The notes: generated by a model from the sequence alone, not told the origin. 64,000 nucleotides of DNA from Paenibacillus validus NBRC 15382 (GCF_004000985.1 NZ_BIMH01000010.1:1-64000), one strand, 5' to 3'. Numbered from the stretch's first letter, positions 20,724-29,839 are shown. Made by a program: numbers and translations.

Positions 20724-20724
20724 T

Positions 20725-20751
20725 CGCGGGGCCCTCCGGGGCCTCTTTTTT
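20725..20751 (+). terminator. Terminator after apt
   Basis: GGCCC pairs with GGGCC around TCCG, followed by TCTTTTTT. Confidence 0.75.
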
Positions 20752-20940
20752 GATCTCGCAGAAGGTCGTATTGCGCAGGCCGGCCCCTCGCACCCGTCCT
20801 GCTCTGCACACCCATGCAGGGGTTCAGCGCAAGTGACAGGCAGCTTGCTGCGTCAGTTTCCATAGGTATGGGGTAAGAAAGTACAAGCGCCCTGGAGCGT
20901 CAGCCAGACAAAAAACTTACCCCAGTCCGCCAAAGGAGTC

Positions 20941-21120
20941 ATGACGATGATGAATACCATGAGCCGCCATGTAAACGCTCCATCGATACAGTTAAATGAC
21001 GCCCTCCTGAAGGAAAGAAGAAAGCTGGAAGCGCTTTTTGCCGTTCAGACGGGAGCAGGCGGCGGGGATGCGGCCGAACGCGCGTTGGACGAACGGCTGC
21101 TGCAGATCGACGAAGGCTGA
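20941..21120 (+). CDS. Small Spo0E-like protein (putative aspartyl-phosphate phosphatase family)
   Basis: Encodes 59 aa. AAAGGAG lies three to four bases before the first ATG, and internal ATGs at 20947, 20950 and 20959 offer better spacing. The C-terminal half forms two amphipathic helices: LNDALLKERRKLEALF, a Gly-rich turn, then ERALDERLLQID. This follows the Spo0E pattern (ExxRxxL ... SxxLDxLL), but the SQELD core is degenerate. Spo0E proteins dephosphorylate Spo0A~P. Placement between apt and relA is not diagnostic. Could equally be an unrelated small coiled-coil protein. Confidence 0.5.
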   Translation: MTMMNTMSRHVNAPSIQLNDALLKERRKLEALFAVQTGAGGGDAAERALDERLLQIDEG

Positions 21121-21198
21121 GCCGAGTGAGCGGACTGTGACCGCTTACGGCAAGGCTGAGCGGAATCCGCGCAAAATGTCGGTTTGTCCCGTAAATTC

Positions 21199-21228
21199 TT
21201 GACGCAGGGCCCGGTTCAAGGGCATAAT
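21199..21228 (+). promoter_or_regulatory. Probable relA promoter
   Basis: TTGACG, 18-bp spacer, CATAAT, ending 34 bp before the relA start at 21263. Confidence 0.6.
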
Positions 21229-21262
21229 GGATTAAAATCGAATTAAGGGAATGGATAGACCG

Positions 21263-23461
21263 ATGGGGATAGAGCAGCTTCTTGAGAAGGCATCCAGTTA
21301 TATCAAAGAACAGGATCTCACTCGAATCCGGGAAGCCTACGAATTTGCCGACCAAGCCCATTACGGTCAAGTGCGCAAGTCGGGCGAACCGTATATTTTG
21401 CATCCGCTCGCGGTAGCGGAAATTTTGGTCAACATGCAAATGGATACGATCTCCATTATTGCCGCGCTGCTTCATGACGTGGTGGAGGATACGACCGTCT
21501 CGCTCGAAACCGTACGTGAGAAATTCGGGGCAACCTGTGCGATGATCGTCGACGGCTTAACGAAGCTGGAGAAGATCAAATTCAAGAGTAAAGAAGAACA
21601 CCAGAACGAGAACTATCGTAAAATGTTCGTCGCGATGGCTCAGGATATACGCGTCATTTTGATCAAACTCGCCGACCGTCTGCACAATATGCGCACCTTG
21701 AAGCATCAGTCGGAAGAAGCGCAGCGGCGGATCGCGGACGAGACGCTGGAAATTTTTTGCCCGATCGCGCATCGTCTCGGGATTTCTGCGATCAAGTGGG
21801 AGATGGAGGATATCGCCCTCCGTTATTTGAATCCGCAGCAGTACTACCGGATCGTCAACCTGATGCAGAAAAAACGCACCGAGCGCGAGCAATACATCAA
21901 TGATGTCATTCAGAACGTAAGCGAAAAGCTGAACGAAATGGGTATCGACGGCGATATTTCCGGTCGTCCCAAGCATATTTACAGCATCTATAAGAAAATG
22001 ACCGCGCGCAACAAGCAGTTCAATGAAATTTACGACCTGCTTGCTTTGCGCATCATTGTCGACAATATCAAGGATTGCTACGCCACGCTCGGAATTATTC
22101 ATACGTTGTGGAAACCGATGCCGGGCCGCTTCAAGGATTACATCGCGATGCCGAAACCGAATATGTACCAGTCTCTCCATACGACCGTCATTGGGCCGAA
22201 GGGGGAGCCGCTGGAGGTGCAGATCCGCACGTTCGAGATGCATCGCACGTCCGAGTACGGGGTAGCGGCGCATTGGGCCTATAAGGAGGGCACCAACGTC
22301 CCTTCCGGGGGCTATGAAGACAAGATGCAGTTCATCCGCGAAATTATTGAGCTGCAAAATGAAGCGCAGGACGCCTCCGAGTTCGTCGAGTCGTTGAAGA
22401 TGGACTTTTTCTCGGATCTCGTGTTCGTCTTCACGCCTAAGGGTGAAGTCATCGAGCTGCCGGCCGGGTCTGTGCCGCTCGATTTTGCATACCGGATTCA
22501 TACGGAGGTCGGCAACCGGACGATCGGCGCGAAAGTGAACGGACGCATCGTGCCGCTCGACTATAAAATTAAGACCGGCGACATCGTGGAGATTCTCACC
22601 TCGAAGCATTCGTACGGTCCGAGCCAGGATTGGGTGAAAATTGCGCAGTCGTCGCACGCCCGGACGAAAATCCGGCAATGGTTCAAGAAGGAACGCCGCG
22701 AAGAAAACGTAATCAAGGGCCACGAAATGATCGAGCGCGAAGTGAAGCGACTCGGCTTCGAGCCGTCTGTGGTTATGAAAGACGACGAGATGCTCGAGGT
22801 GGCGAAGAAGTTCAACTTCCACGAGGTCGAAGATATGTTGTCCGCGGTCGGCTTCGGCGGCATTACGGCGGCGCAGATTGTGACCCGCTTGACGGAGAAA
22901 GTGCGCAGGGAAGCGGAAGAAGCCCAGCAGCAGGCGCTTCAGCTCACGTCTGAAGTGAAAGAGATGAGGGCGCCGGGCATGGACAAGGAGCGCAAAGGGC
23001 GCCCGACCAACGGCGTTAGAGTCAAGGGCGTGGACAACGTGCTTGTCCGTTTTGCGCGGTGCTGCAACCCGGTGCCGGGGGACTATATCATCGGCTACAT
23101 TACACGCGGACGGGGCGTCTCGGTGCACCGGTCCGACTGTACGAACATTCCTTCGGCGGAATGCAGCGACGAAGGCAACCGTGTTATCGACGTGGAGTGG
23201 GCGGACGATGTCGAGGCGAACTACAACGTCGAGATCGAAATTACGGGTCACGACCGCCGGGGATTGTTGAACGAAGTGCTGCAGGCGGTGTCTGAAAGCA
23301 AGACGGTGCTTTCCGCCGTGTCGGGCCGTTCGGATAAGAATAAGATGGCGATGATTCATATGACGATTCTCATTCGCAATATCGATCACCTGCATGCGGT
23401 TGTCGAGAAAATCAAACGCGTCAAGGACGTGTATTCGGTGCAGCGGATTATGCAGGCTTAA
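21263..23461 (+). CDS. relA: Bifunctional (p)ppGpp synthetase/hydrolase
   Basis: Encodes 732 aa from ATG 21263 (MGIEQLLEKASSYI); AAGGGA is 12 bases upstream, whereas it abuts the alternative ATG at 21251. Rel controls the stringent response. The HD hydrolase domain has intact LLHDVVEDT and LADRLHNMRTLKH. The synthetase domain has GRPKHIYSIYKKM and MPKPNMYQSLHTTV. Regulatory TGS (VFTPKGEVIELPAGSVPLDF), a conserved Cys region (RCCNPVPGD) and a C-terminal ACT domain follow. Both catalytic centres appear complete. 27 bp before dtd. Confidence 0.97.
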   Translation: MGIEQLLEKASSYIKEQDLTRIREAYEFADQAHYGQVRKSGEPYILHPLAVAEILVNMQMDTISIIAALLHDVVEDTTVSLETVREKFGATCAMIVDGLTKLEKIKFKSKEEHQNENYRKMFVAMAQDIRVILIKLADRLHNMRTLKHQSEEAQRRIADETLEIFCPIAHRLGISAIKWEMEDIALRYLNPQQYYRIVNLMQKKRTEREQYINDVIQNVSEKLNEMGIDGDISGRPKHIYSIYKKMTARNKQFNEIYDLLALRIIVDNIKDCYATLGIIHTLWKPMPGRFKDYIAMPKPNMYQSLHTTVIGPKGEPLEVQIRTFEMHRTSEYGVAAHWAYKEGTNVPSGGYEDKMQFIREIIELQNEAQDASEFVESLKMDFFSDLVFVFTPKGEVIELPAGSVPLDFAYRIHTEVGNRTIGAKVNGRIVPLDYKIKTGDIVEILTSKHSYGPSQDWVKIAQSSHARTKIRQWFKKERREENVIKGHEMIEREVKRLGFEPSVVMKDDEMLEVAKKFNFHEVEDMLSAVGFGGITAAQIVTRLTEKVRREAEEAQQQALQLTSEVKEMRAPGMDKERKGRPTNGVRVKGVDNVLVRFARCCNPVPGDYIIGYITRGRGVSVHRSDCTNIPSAECSDEGNRVIDVEWADDVEANYNVEIEITGHDRRGLLNEVLQAVSESKTVLSAVSGRSDKNKMAMIHMTILIRNIDHLHAVVEKIKRVKDVYSVQRIMQA

Positions 23462-23488
23462 CTTGGACAGGAAACGGGGCAGACCATA

Positions 23489-23938
23489 GTGAAAGTCGTA
23501 TTGCAGCGCAGCAAAGCGGCGCAGGTAACGGTAGACGGTGTTACGGTCGGACGGATCGACGCCGGGCTCGTGCTGCTCGTCGGCATCGCAGAAGGCGACA
23601 CGGAGCAGGATGCCCGGTATGTCGCCGAGAAGGTGGCGGGGCTGCGCATCTTTGAAGACGAGTCCGGAAAAATGAACTTGTCGGTGCTGGACACCGGAGG
23701 TCAAATCTTATCGGTATCGCAATTTACGCTGTATGGCGATGTCCGTAAAGGAAAACGTCCGAATTTCATGGCGGCGGCCCGGCCGGAGACGGCGGAACCG
23801 CTGTACGAACGATTTAACGAGCTGCTGCGGGATCAAGGGCTGAAGGTGGAAACCGGCAAGTTCGGCGCCATGATGGACGTATCGCTCGTCAACGACGGGC
23901 CGGTTACGCTCATTGTGGAGAGCAAGCCCGGGGCATAA
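23489..23938 (+). CDS. dtd: D-aminoacyl-tRNA deacylase
   Basis: Encodes 149 aa with a GTG start. Hydrolyses D-aminoacyl-tRNAs (and Gly-tRNA-Ala), recycling tRNA. The two family motifs are present: SQFTL (~78-82) and the C-terminal Gly-Pro motif in [12 protein letters not shown]. relA-dtd order is conserved in Bacillota. Confidence 0.96.
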   Translation: MKVVLQRSKAAQVTVDGVTVGRIDAGLVLLVGIAEGDTEQDARYVAEKVAGLRIFEDESGKMNLSVLDTGGQILSVSQFTLYGDVRKGKRPNFMAAARPETAEPLYERFNELLRDQGLKVETGKFGAMMDVSLVNDGPVTLIVESKPGA

Positions 23939-24022
23939 AGGGATAAGGCAGTCGCTTTTGGGGAACCCTGACAGGTGTGGACGCAATCTCACATCCAGAC
24001 GGACCCGAAGGAGACACACGGT

Positions 24023-24199
24023 ATGTACCGATCGCCGAAAGAACAAATCGCGACAATGCCGGAGCTGTTCACGGCTCTCGGTCATATGGGAGAGGCAGTG
24101 GCGCTTCTATCGTCAGAGGGGACGGCGGGCGAAATGAGCTCCACATTCTCTTCCGCGCACGAGCAATTGAAACGAACGCCGCGCAAGACGTTTCGTTAA
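24023..24199 (+). CDS. Small hypothetical protein (58 aa)
   Basis: The ATG at 24023 has AAGGAG nine bases upstream, and a strong terminator begins six bases after the stop, so a real transcription unit end is likely. Sequence begins MYRSPKEQIATMPELF and ends RKTFR; Ser/Thr rich, no membrane segment or known motif. Probably co-transcribed with dtd. Confidence 0.5.
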   Translation: MYRSPKEQIATMPELFTALGHMGEAVALLSSEGTAGEMSSTFSSAHEQLKRTPRKTFR

Positions 24200-24204
24200 C
24201 GACG

Positions 24205-24251
24205 AATAGGCCGTTCTCGCAGGCAGGCTGCGAAAACGGCCTATTTCTTTT
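24205..24251 (+). terminator. Strong terminator before hemZ
   Basis: AATAGGCCGTT and TCGCA pair with TGCGA and AACGGCCTATT, followed by TCTTTT. Confidence 0.9.
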
Positions 24252-24303
24252 CCAGTCCGGGGCAAATGTGCTACACTATGGCTAGTTTTAAATGAAGGGC
24301 GAG

Positions 24304-25848
24304 ATGAAGTTGAAAATAGAGCTGGAACGCGTCGGATTCGGCGAGCAGGCGAGCGAGCCGTTTCATATAGGCAAGTTGTTTTTTGAAGAGGTGGAGACGG
24401 TGTACGAACCGTCGGAAGACGCCGATCTGCATCTGCGTATCGAAGTGCGGGTGGACGAAGCCGGGGGGCATGTGACGGCGCAGGCGAAGCTGACCGATCG
24501 GGCTGACGGCACTGTCTGCGAATGGACGCACACGCGCGCCGCAGCGCATCGGGATGAAGGGTACAAACGAACCGCGAAGCGGGCGGCCAACTACGCTTTG
24601 CTGCAGGTGCTTGGCGAGTACACCGGCATGGAGCAGCCTTGGGGCACGCTGACCGGCGTCCGTCCCACGAAGCTGATGCACAACCTGATGATGAAGAACA
24701 ACAGTATCGAGGCGTGCAAGCAGGTGCTGCGCGACGAATACCTCGTGACGGAACCGAAGGTCGAGCTGCTGGCCGAAATTGCGCAGCGGCAATTGAACGT
24801 CATCCCGGATTTGTTCCGGCTCGATCGCGAGGTGAGCGTGTACATCGGAATTCCGTTCTGTCCGACCAAGTGCGCGTACTGCACGTTTCCCGCCTACGAT
24901 ATCCGGGGGAACACAGGGTCGGTGGATGCTTTCCTGGAAGGGCTCCACGTCGAAATCCGCGAGATGGGCCGCTGGATGCGCGCGGCGGGCGTGAGCATCA
25001 CGACGATTTATTGGGGCGGCGGCACGCCGACGAGCATTACGGCGGAGCAGATGGAATCGTTATTCGTGACGATGCGCGAAGCGTTCCCGGGTATGGATCG
25101 CGTGCGGGAGCTGACGGTGGAAGCCGGACGGCCGGATACGATCACCGAGGATAAGATCGAAGTGATGAAACGGTTTGGCGTCGACCGGATCAGCATCAAC
25201 CCGCAAAGCTTCACGCAGGCGACGCTCGATACGATCGGTCGCCACCATACGGTGACGGAGACGATCGAGAAGTTCAATCTGGCCCGCCGGCTTGGCATGA
25301 ACAACATCAACATGGACCTGATCATCGGATTGCCGAACGAAGGGATGGCGGAGCTTGAACGGACGCTTGAACAAACCGGGAAGCTGATGCCGGAATCGTT
25401 GACCGTCCATACGCTGTCGTTCAAACGGGCGTCCCGCATGACGAAGAACAAAGACGCGTATGAGGTGGCGGAGCGCGACGAAATCACCGAGATGATCAAG
25501 CTCACATCGGATTGGACGGAACGCCGCGGTTATGTGCCTTACTACATGTACAGGCAGAAAAACATTCTCGGCAATCAGGAGAACGTCGGCTACGCGCTGA
25601 AAGGGTACGAGAGCTTGTACAACATCCTCATGATGGAAGAACGCCAGACGATTATCGGCCTCGGCTGCGGCGCTGTCAGCAAGGTGCTGTTTCCGAAGGT
25701 GGAGCATGAGGACGGGTACGAACAGCGGATCGAGCGCTTCCCGAATCCCAAGGAGCCGGCGGCGTACAACCAGGCATACCGCGAGTATATCGAGAAAAAA
25801 ATTCGCCTGCTTGACGAAGCCTACGGGCTCGGCGTCGCACCATCGTAA
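24304..25848 (+). CDS. hemZ: Radical-SAM coproporphyrinogen dehydrogenase HemZ
   Basis: Encodes 514 aa from ATG 24304 (MKLKIELERVGF), like B. subtilis HemZ; the ATG at 24292 is an alternative. The 4Fe-4S radical-SAM motif is IPFCPTKCAYCTFPAY (CxxxCxxC). The HemN/HemZ core includes TTIYWGGGTPTSIT, TVEAGRPDTIT, RISINPQSF and NMDLIIGLP. The ~170-residue N-terminal extension with WGTLTGVRPTKLMH is specific to the HemZ branch. Assigned to oxygen-independent oxidation of coproporphyrinogen III. Lies about 3.9 kb from the haem-uptake island, though with its own terminator upstream. Confidence 0.93.
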   Translation: MKLKIELERVGFGEQASEPFHIGKLFFEEVETVYEPSEDADLHLRIEVRVDEAGGHVTAQAKLTDRADGTVCEWTHTRAAAHRDEGYKRTAKRAANYALLQVLGEYTGMEQPWGTLTGVRPTKLMHNLMMKNNSIEACKQVLRDEYLVTEPKVELLAEIAQRQLNVIPDLFRLDREVSVYIGIPFCPTKCAYCTFPAYDIRGNTGSVDAFLEGLHVEIREMGRWMRAAGVSITTIYWGGGTPTSITAEQMESLFVTMREAFPGMDRVRELTVEAGRPDTITEDKIEVMKRFGVDRISINPQSFTQATLDTIGRHHTVTETIEKFNLARRLGMNNINMDLIIGLPNEGMAELERTLEQTGKLMPESLTVHTLSFKRASRMTKNKDAYEVAERDEITEMIKLTSDWTERRGYVPYYMYRQKNILGNQENVGYALKGYESLYNILMMEERQTIIGLGCGAVSKVLFPKVEHEDGYEQRIERFPNPKEPAAYNQAYREYIEKKIRLLDEAYGLGVAPS

Positions 25849-26118
25849 CAGTTGCGGCAGGGAAGGCGAAACTGGGAAGGCGAAGCCTGGGGGATTCGAA
25901 AGCGCATGAGCAAGTGCGCGCAACAGCAGTTGACGGCTTGAAGGCGTGAAGGCAAGTTGCGCTTAAAGGGAGGGGAGCTGAGGGCTGCCCTATCCCTTTG
26001 CGGCCGCGCGTTGTCGCTTTTGCGCGAATGTTGAAACCTTTTGCGGTGGCCTTACGTATGTAAAAGGGGCGGAAGCCGGGCTGAAACGGACTTTTTATTC
26101 TAGTACGAGAGGTGTATT

Positions 26119-28074
26119 ATGGCGGGCAATTCCAATTATGCTTCGGGCGGAAGTCTGAAGGGCTACATAGGCGTACTCGTGGCGCTCGTATTGATCGCGG
26201 CGGCAGCAAGCGGACTTTACGTATGGCAGAAGAAAGCGGCGGTCCAGAACGTTAAAGCCGGTCAAGTACAAAAGCTTCAGGAAGTTCAAACTGTGAAAAC
26301 GCCGAAGGAGCAGTACGACGTCATCGTAGCCGGCACCGATCCGGAGGGCGTCGCAGCCGCTGTCTCGGCTTCGCGCAACGGATTGAAGACGCTGCTAGTG
26401 GACGGGCGCGATCGCGGCGTGCTGGGCGGCTTAATGACGCTGGGCTGGCTCAACAGTCTGGACATGAACTATGAACCGGAGAAAAGCATTCTGCACAAGC
26501 GCGAGGTGCTGAACCAAGGTATTTTCAGCGCTTGGTACAGTAAAATCGAAGGCGATTCGTTCGACGTCGTGACGGCGGCGAATGCGTTCAACGAGCTGGT
26601 GGCGGCGGAGAAAAATATCGACGTGCTGCTCAAGGTACAGGCGATGGAGCCGGTCGTGCAAGCGGGAGGCGCAGCTCAGACGGTGACGGGCTTGAAGCTG
26701 ACGCTGGCGGACGGCACGACGCAAACCGTTAAGGCGGGCGCGGTGATCGATGCCACGCAGGATGCCGACATCGCCGCGCAGGCTGGCGTTCCGTATACGA
26801 CGGGCCGCGAGGACCTTGGCGACAAGAAGGCGCGCATGGCGGTAACCCTCGTGTTCCGGCTGAAGAACATTACGCCGGATGTGTGGAAGAAAGTGCAGGA
26901 GCGTCTGGAGAATGACGGTGATGCGGGAACAGGCGCCAATGCGATGAGCGCATGGGGCTACAAGGAGATGAAGGATTATCCGCCGCTTAATAAAGAGCGG
27001 GTCGCGATGCGGGGGCTGAACATCGGTCGTCAGAACGACAATACGATGCTGATCAATGCGCTGCAAGTTTTCGGCATCGACGGCACGGACGCCAAGTCCA
27101 GAGCGGAAGCGTTCGAGCTTGCGAAGAACGAGCTGCCGAACATCGTCGCTTACATGAAAGAGAAGTATCCGGAATTCGCCGGCATCGAGCTCGATGCCAC
27201 GGCACCGGAGCTGTATGTTCGCGAAACGCGGCACATTCAAGGGGAATACCGGTTGAGCATTCTGGACGTGCTGGAAAATCGCGACCAGTGGGATCGCATC
27301 GCTTTTGGCGAGTACCCGGTCGACATTCAGCGTATGTCTCCTGCGGATACCGGTGCGGTCGTTACCGATCCGAAGCAGTACGCGGTGCCGTTCCGCAGCA
27401 TCGTGCCGCTGAAGGTCGACGGGCTGCTCGTGGTCGGCCGCGCTGCCAGCTATGACTCGCTGCCGCACGGTACGGCGCGCGTCATTCCGGTCGGCATGGC
27501 CGCCGGCGAAGCCGCCGGAGCGGCCGTAAAGATCGCTGCCGAACAGAAGCTTTCGTTCCGGCAGATGGCCGCCTCTAAGGAAGCCATCGCCGTGCTGCAC
27601 CAAACGTTGAGCGCGCAGGGCATGGTACTGAATCCGTACGAGCTCAAGCCGGAGCCGTTCATGCAGCATAAAGCGTATGAGGGCTTGAAGGCGGCCGTCA
27701 CGCTTGGCTTGGCGACGGGCGGCTACGATAACAACTTTGCGCTCGATGCGAAGAGCAACCAGCAGCGCATGGTCAATATGCTCGAGGGCATGCGCAAATT
27801 CAAGCCTTCGGTAATGACGGGCAATCCGGCGGCCGCGCTCGCCAAGGGCTCCGATCCGAAGAAGCTGCCGGTGACGATGGATCAAGCCGCTTATATGCTG
27901 GCGCTGCTGTTGAAAGTTGAAGCCGCGGAGAACAATGCAGTCAGCGCGCTGCAGAGCAAAGGCTACTTGACTCCGGCTACCGTGGAAGCGATCGCGGACA
28001 AGCAGGAGCTGACGAACGGCGACACGTATATGATGATTAAGGATGTCTACCAGGTATTAAGGAATGACAAATAA
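26119..28074 (+). CDS. Membrane-anchored FAD-dependent oxidoreductase
   Basis: Encodes 651 aa. A Ser/Gly-rich N-terminus is followed by one membrane helix (~16-36), so the protein is an uncleaved anchor. The dinucleotide fold begins at YDVIVAGTDPEGVAAAVSAS and continues GLKTLLVDGRDRGVLGG, an FAD-dependent oxidoreductase of the PF12831 type. A later FAD contact is VDGLLVVGRAASYDS. The usual GxGxxG is altered to GTDPEG. The C-terminal ~130 residues look like helical repeats (QAAYMLALLLKVEAA). Substrate unknown. Preceded by a 270-bp gap (25849-26118) in which I see no gene; monocistronic, with a strong terminator. Confidence 0.75.
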   Translation: MAGNSNYASGGSLKGYIGVLVALVLIAAAASGLYVWQKKAAVQNVKAGQVQKLQEVQTVKTPKEQYDVIVAGTDPEGVAAAVSASRNGLKTLLVDGRDRGVLGGLMTLGWLNSLDMNYEPEKSILHKREVLNQGIFSAWYSKIEGDSFDVVTAANAFNELVAAEKNIDVLLKVQAMEPVVQAGGAAQTVTGLKLTLADGTTQTVKAGAVIDATQDADIAAQAGVPYTTGREDLGDKKARMAVTLVFRLKNITPDVWKKVQERLENDGDAGTGANAMSAWGYKEMKDYPPLNKERVAMRGLNIGRQNDNTMLINALQVFGIDGTDAKSRAEAFELAKNELPNIVAYMKEKYPEFAGIELDATAPELYVRETRHIQGEYRLSILDVLENRDQWDRIAFGEYPVDIQRMSPADTGAVVTDPKQYAVPFRSIVPLKVDGLLVVGRAASYDSLPHGTARVIPVGMAAGEAAGAAVKIAAEQKLSFRQMAASKEAIAVLHQTLSAQGMVLNPYELKPEPFMQHKAYEGLKAAVTLGLATGGYDNNFALDAKSNQQRMVNMLEGMRKFKPSVMTGNPAAALAKGSDPKKLPVTMDQAAYMLALLLKVEAAENNAVSALQSKGYLTPATVEAIADKQELTNGDTYMMIKDVYQVLRNDK

Positions 28075-28096
28075 ATAACGACAATCAACCGCGATA

Positions 28097-28129
28097 CAAA
28101 AAGGTCGAATCGAGAGATTCGGCCTTTTT
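28097..28129. terminator. Terminator between the FAD oxidoreductase and isdG
   Basis: AAAAAGG and CGAATC pair with GATTCG and CCTTTTT around GAGA, usable in both directions. Confidence 0.9.
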
Positions 28130-28160
28130 GCAGTACACCCGGTTACGGGTGCATTATGCA

Positions 28161-28499
28161 TTAACCAACGGATAAAGAAGCGTCTCCTGCAACGATGGGA
28201 TGGCGGACAATTTTCACCTCGTAGAACGTAATTTTGTTGGAGATGATGTAATCGGGCTTCTCACGATGAGAATGGGATTCCCGGAAAGCATCGCTGCGCG
28301 TCCACGCATTGAAGTCTTCCTTCGAGTTCCAGCGCGTAACGACGGTTACTTCATCGTATTCCTTCGTGTTTTCAGTCAAAAGAACTTCCAGACCGAGAAA
28401 TCCTTGCATATACTCGACTTTGCCTACTTTGTCAAAGCGCTCAATCAGCTTGTGAGCTTCTCCCTTCGTAATGTGAGAGGTGTTTGTAACAATAATCAT
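28161..28499 (-). CDS. isdG: IsdG-type haem-degrading monooxygenase
   Basis: Encodes 112 aa of the ABM/IsdG ferredoxin-like fold. The catalytic triad of IsdG enzymes is present and correctly spaced: N6 in VTNTSHI, W66 in [10 protein letters not shown]76 in FRESHSHRE. The C-terminal [11 protein letters not shown] also resembles IsdG. Degrades imported haem in the cytosol, releasing iron. Transcribed divergently from the haem-uptake operon behind its own Fur-box promoter. Among ABM proteins the triad and context favour IsdG/HmoA over an antibiotic-synthesis monooxygenase. Confidence 0.88.
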   Translation of the reverse strand: MIIVTNTSHITKGEAHKLIERFDKVGKVEYMQGFLGLEVLLTENTKEYDEVTVVTRWNSKEDFNAWTRSDAFRESHSHREKPDYIISNKITFYEVKIVRHPIVAGDASLSVG

Positions 28500-28624
28500 G
28501 GTTAACTCCTCCTTGTGGTTTATACAGGTTTAAGCGGGATCATGACAGGATAATCGTCTTCGAACTTCACTTTAGCGGTATAACTCGCATTGGTGACCAA
28601 ATTGTGACAATCCTTGATAAAAAA

Positions 28625-28654
28625 ATAATAGATGAGAATGAATATCATTGTCAA
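28625..28654 (-). promoter_or_regulatory. isdG promoter with embedded Fur box
   Basis: On the minus strand TTGACA (28654-28649), an 18-bp spacer and TATTAT (28630-28625) form a good promoter. Between them lies TGAGAATGAATATCATTGTCA (28633-28653), an imperfect Fur-box palindrome. Iron-loaded Fur would block this promoter directly. Confidence 0.8.
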
Positions 28655-28783
28655 CATATTTTATGGTATGATTATCCAAAAACATGCAAGAAAACAGTTT
28701 CTTATTGAGCGATTAATAAAGATTAGATCAAGAAAACATCTGATTTTGAGGATTTATACGGCGTTAAGCCATGCTGAAAAGTG

Positions 28784-28813
28784 TTGACATTTTCTAGCAG
28801 CTTAAGCTATCAT
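28784..28813 (+). promoter_or_regulatory. Possible distal promoter of the isdC operon
   Basis: TTGACA, 18-bp spacer, TATCAT on the plus strand. It would give a ~200-nt leader before isdC that contains a perfect 14-bp palindrome (28912-28925), a 11-codon ORF (28912-28947) with GGGGAG upstream, and the Fur box. The remaining 28500-29017 gap has no other gene I can support. Confidence 0.45.
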
Positions 28814-28956
28814 CAAGCCGTTGGGAAAATTTTGGACTCGTGTGGACACATTTTTTTAGGTTCGAGGTGTTGTGATGCTGAAGCAGCGGTCTCGGTAGGG
28901 GAGATGTAGAAATGATTCGAATCATGTTGAGTCGTCATTTTTTTTGAGCTATCATT

Positions 28957-28975
28957 GAGAATGATAATCATTATC
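28957..28975 (+). promoter_or_regulatory. Fur box upstream of isdC
   Basis: GAGAATGATAATCATTATC differs from the 19-bp Fur consensus (GATAATGATAATCATTATC) at one base. It lies 42 bp before the isdC ATG. A -35-like TTGAGC precedes it, but I cannot fix a -10 element with confidence. Confidence 0.9.
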
Positions 28976-29017
28976 TTGTTATTAATTAATCCTAGGAAAA
29001 TGGAGGAAGAACGATAA

Positions 29018-29800
29018 ATGAAAAGAAGGTTAGCTTTGCCGTCCTTTGTCATCGCGCTGCTATGGGCACTGCAATTGGTTATCTCGCCGGCTGCGCAAGC
29101 CGCTTCAGATTTGGCAGATGGTGCATACAGAATCGACTACGTGATCACGAAGGCGGAGAATGATTCTGTATCCATGGCCAACGACTATTTCGAAAAGCCG
29201 GCTTTGTTGAATGTTAAAAGCGGAGAAATCACGGCACAGATTCAATTGAACCACAGTAAATGGATCACGGTATTTAAAACGCCGGCTGGCAGCGATTTCG
29301 CTGATGCGAAGGTGATCAGAAGCGATAAGGAAGAAGATACCCGGGTGGTTCAGTTCAAGATCGATGATCTGAGCAAGCCTTTGATTTCGAAAATTCACGT
29401 GACGGTACCGGATATTGATTATGATCACGATTATACGATCAGGTTCATCTTTGACCCAAAAACGATCAAGAGCACGGGAGCCGCACCGGCCAAGAGCGAA
29501 CCGCCTGCAGCAGCCAAACCTTCCGAGGCCACGAAGAACAGCGCACCGGCTTCTAATTCACCGGGAAGCAAAACTGCCGAGAACAGCAAGTCTGGCGCGG
29601 ACAAGGCCGCAGCGGGCCAATCGGCTCCGGTGTCTGCCGCCAAATCTTCAGGATCTGCAAATGCGGGTCAAGGATCGGCCGTTGTGAATCCTCAAACCGG
29701 GGACGAGGCCCCGATCGGTATGCTGGCAGGTATGCTGGTTGTATCCGGCTTGTTTGTGGCGTATCAGATTCATGGAAGAAAGCGTCGTCAACAGCCCTGA
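29018..29800 (+). CDS. isdC: IsdC-like NEAT protein with sortase B sorting signal
   Basis: Encodes 260 aa with GGAGGAAG upstream. Signal peptide to ~AQAA (29). One NEAT domain (33-150) with the haem-ligand pair Y135-x3-Y139 in IDYDHDYTIRFIFD and Y57 in the lip helix SMANDYF. A long Ala/Pro/Ser/Lys linker (152-220) spans the wall. The end has NPQTG (224-228), a hydrophobic segment (~234-250) and RKRRQQP, a class B sorting signal, matched by srtB at 39731. IsdC relays haem through peptidoglycan to the lipoprotein IsdE. First gene of the plus-strand operon. Confidence 0.92.
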   Translation: MKRRLALPSFVIALLWALQLVISPAAQAASDLADGAYRIDYVITKAENDSVSMANDYFEKPALLNVKSGEITAQIQLNHSKWITVFKTPAGSDFADAKVIRSDKEEDTRVVQFKIDDLSKPLISKIHVTVPDIDYDHDYTIRFIFDPKTIKSTGAAPAKSEPPAAAKPSEATKNSAPASNSPGSKTAENSKSGADKAAAGQSAPVSAAKSSGSANAGQGSAVVNPQTGDEAPIGMLAGMLVVSGLFVAYQIHGRKRRQQP

Positions 29801-29839
29801 TCAAATAAAAATAGGGCAGCCGGAGGGAGAGAGCCTATT

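Noticed and set aside
21557-23704. 715-codon open frame antisense to relA and dtd
   Set aside because: It mirrors the high-GC coding of relA, has His/Arg/Asp-rich low-information content, no ribosome site and no family features. relA on the other strand is fully convincing.
28813-29052. Minus-strand 79-codon frame over the isdC promoter
   Set aside because: Overlaps the Fur box, promoter and isdC start; AT-rich chance frame without a ribosome site.
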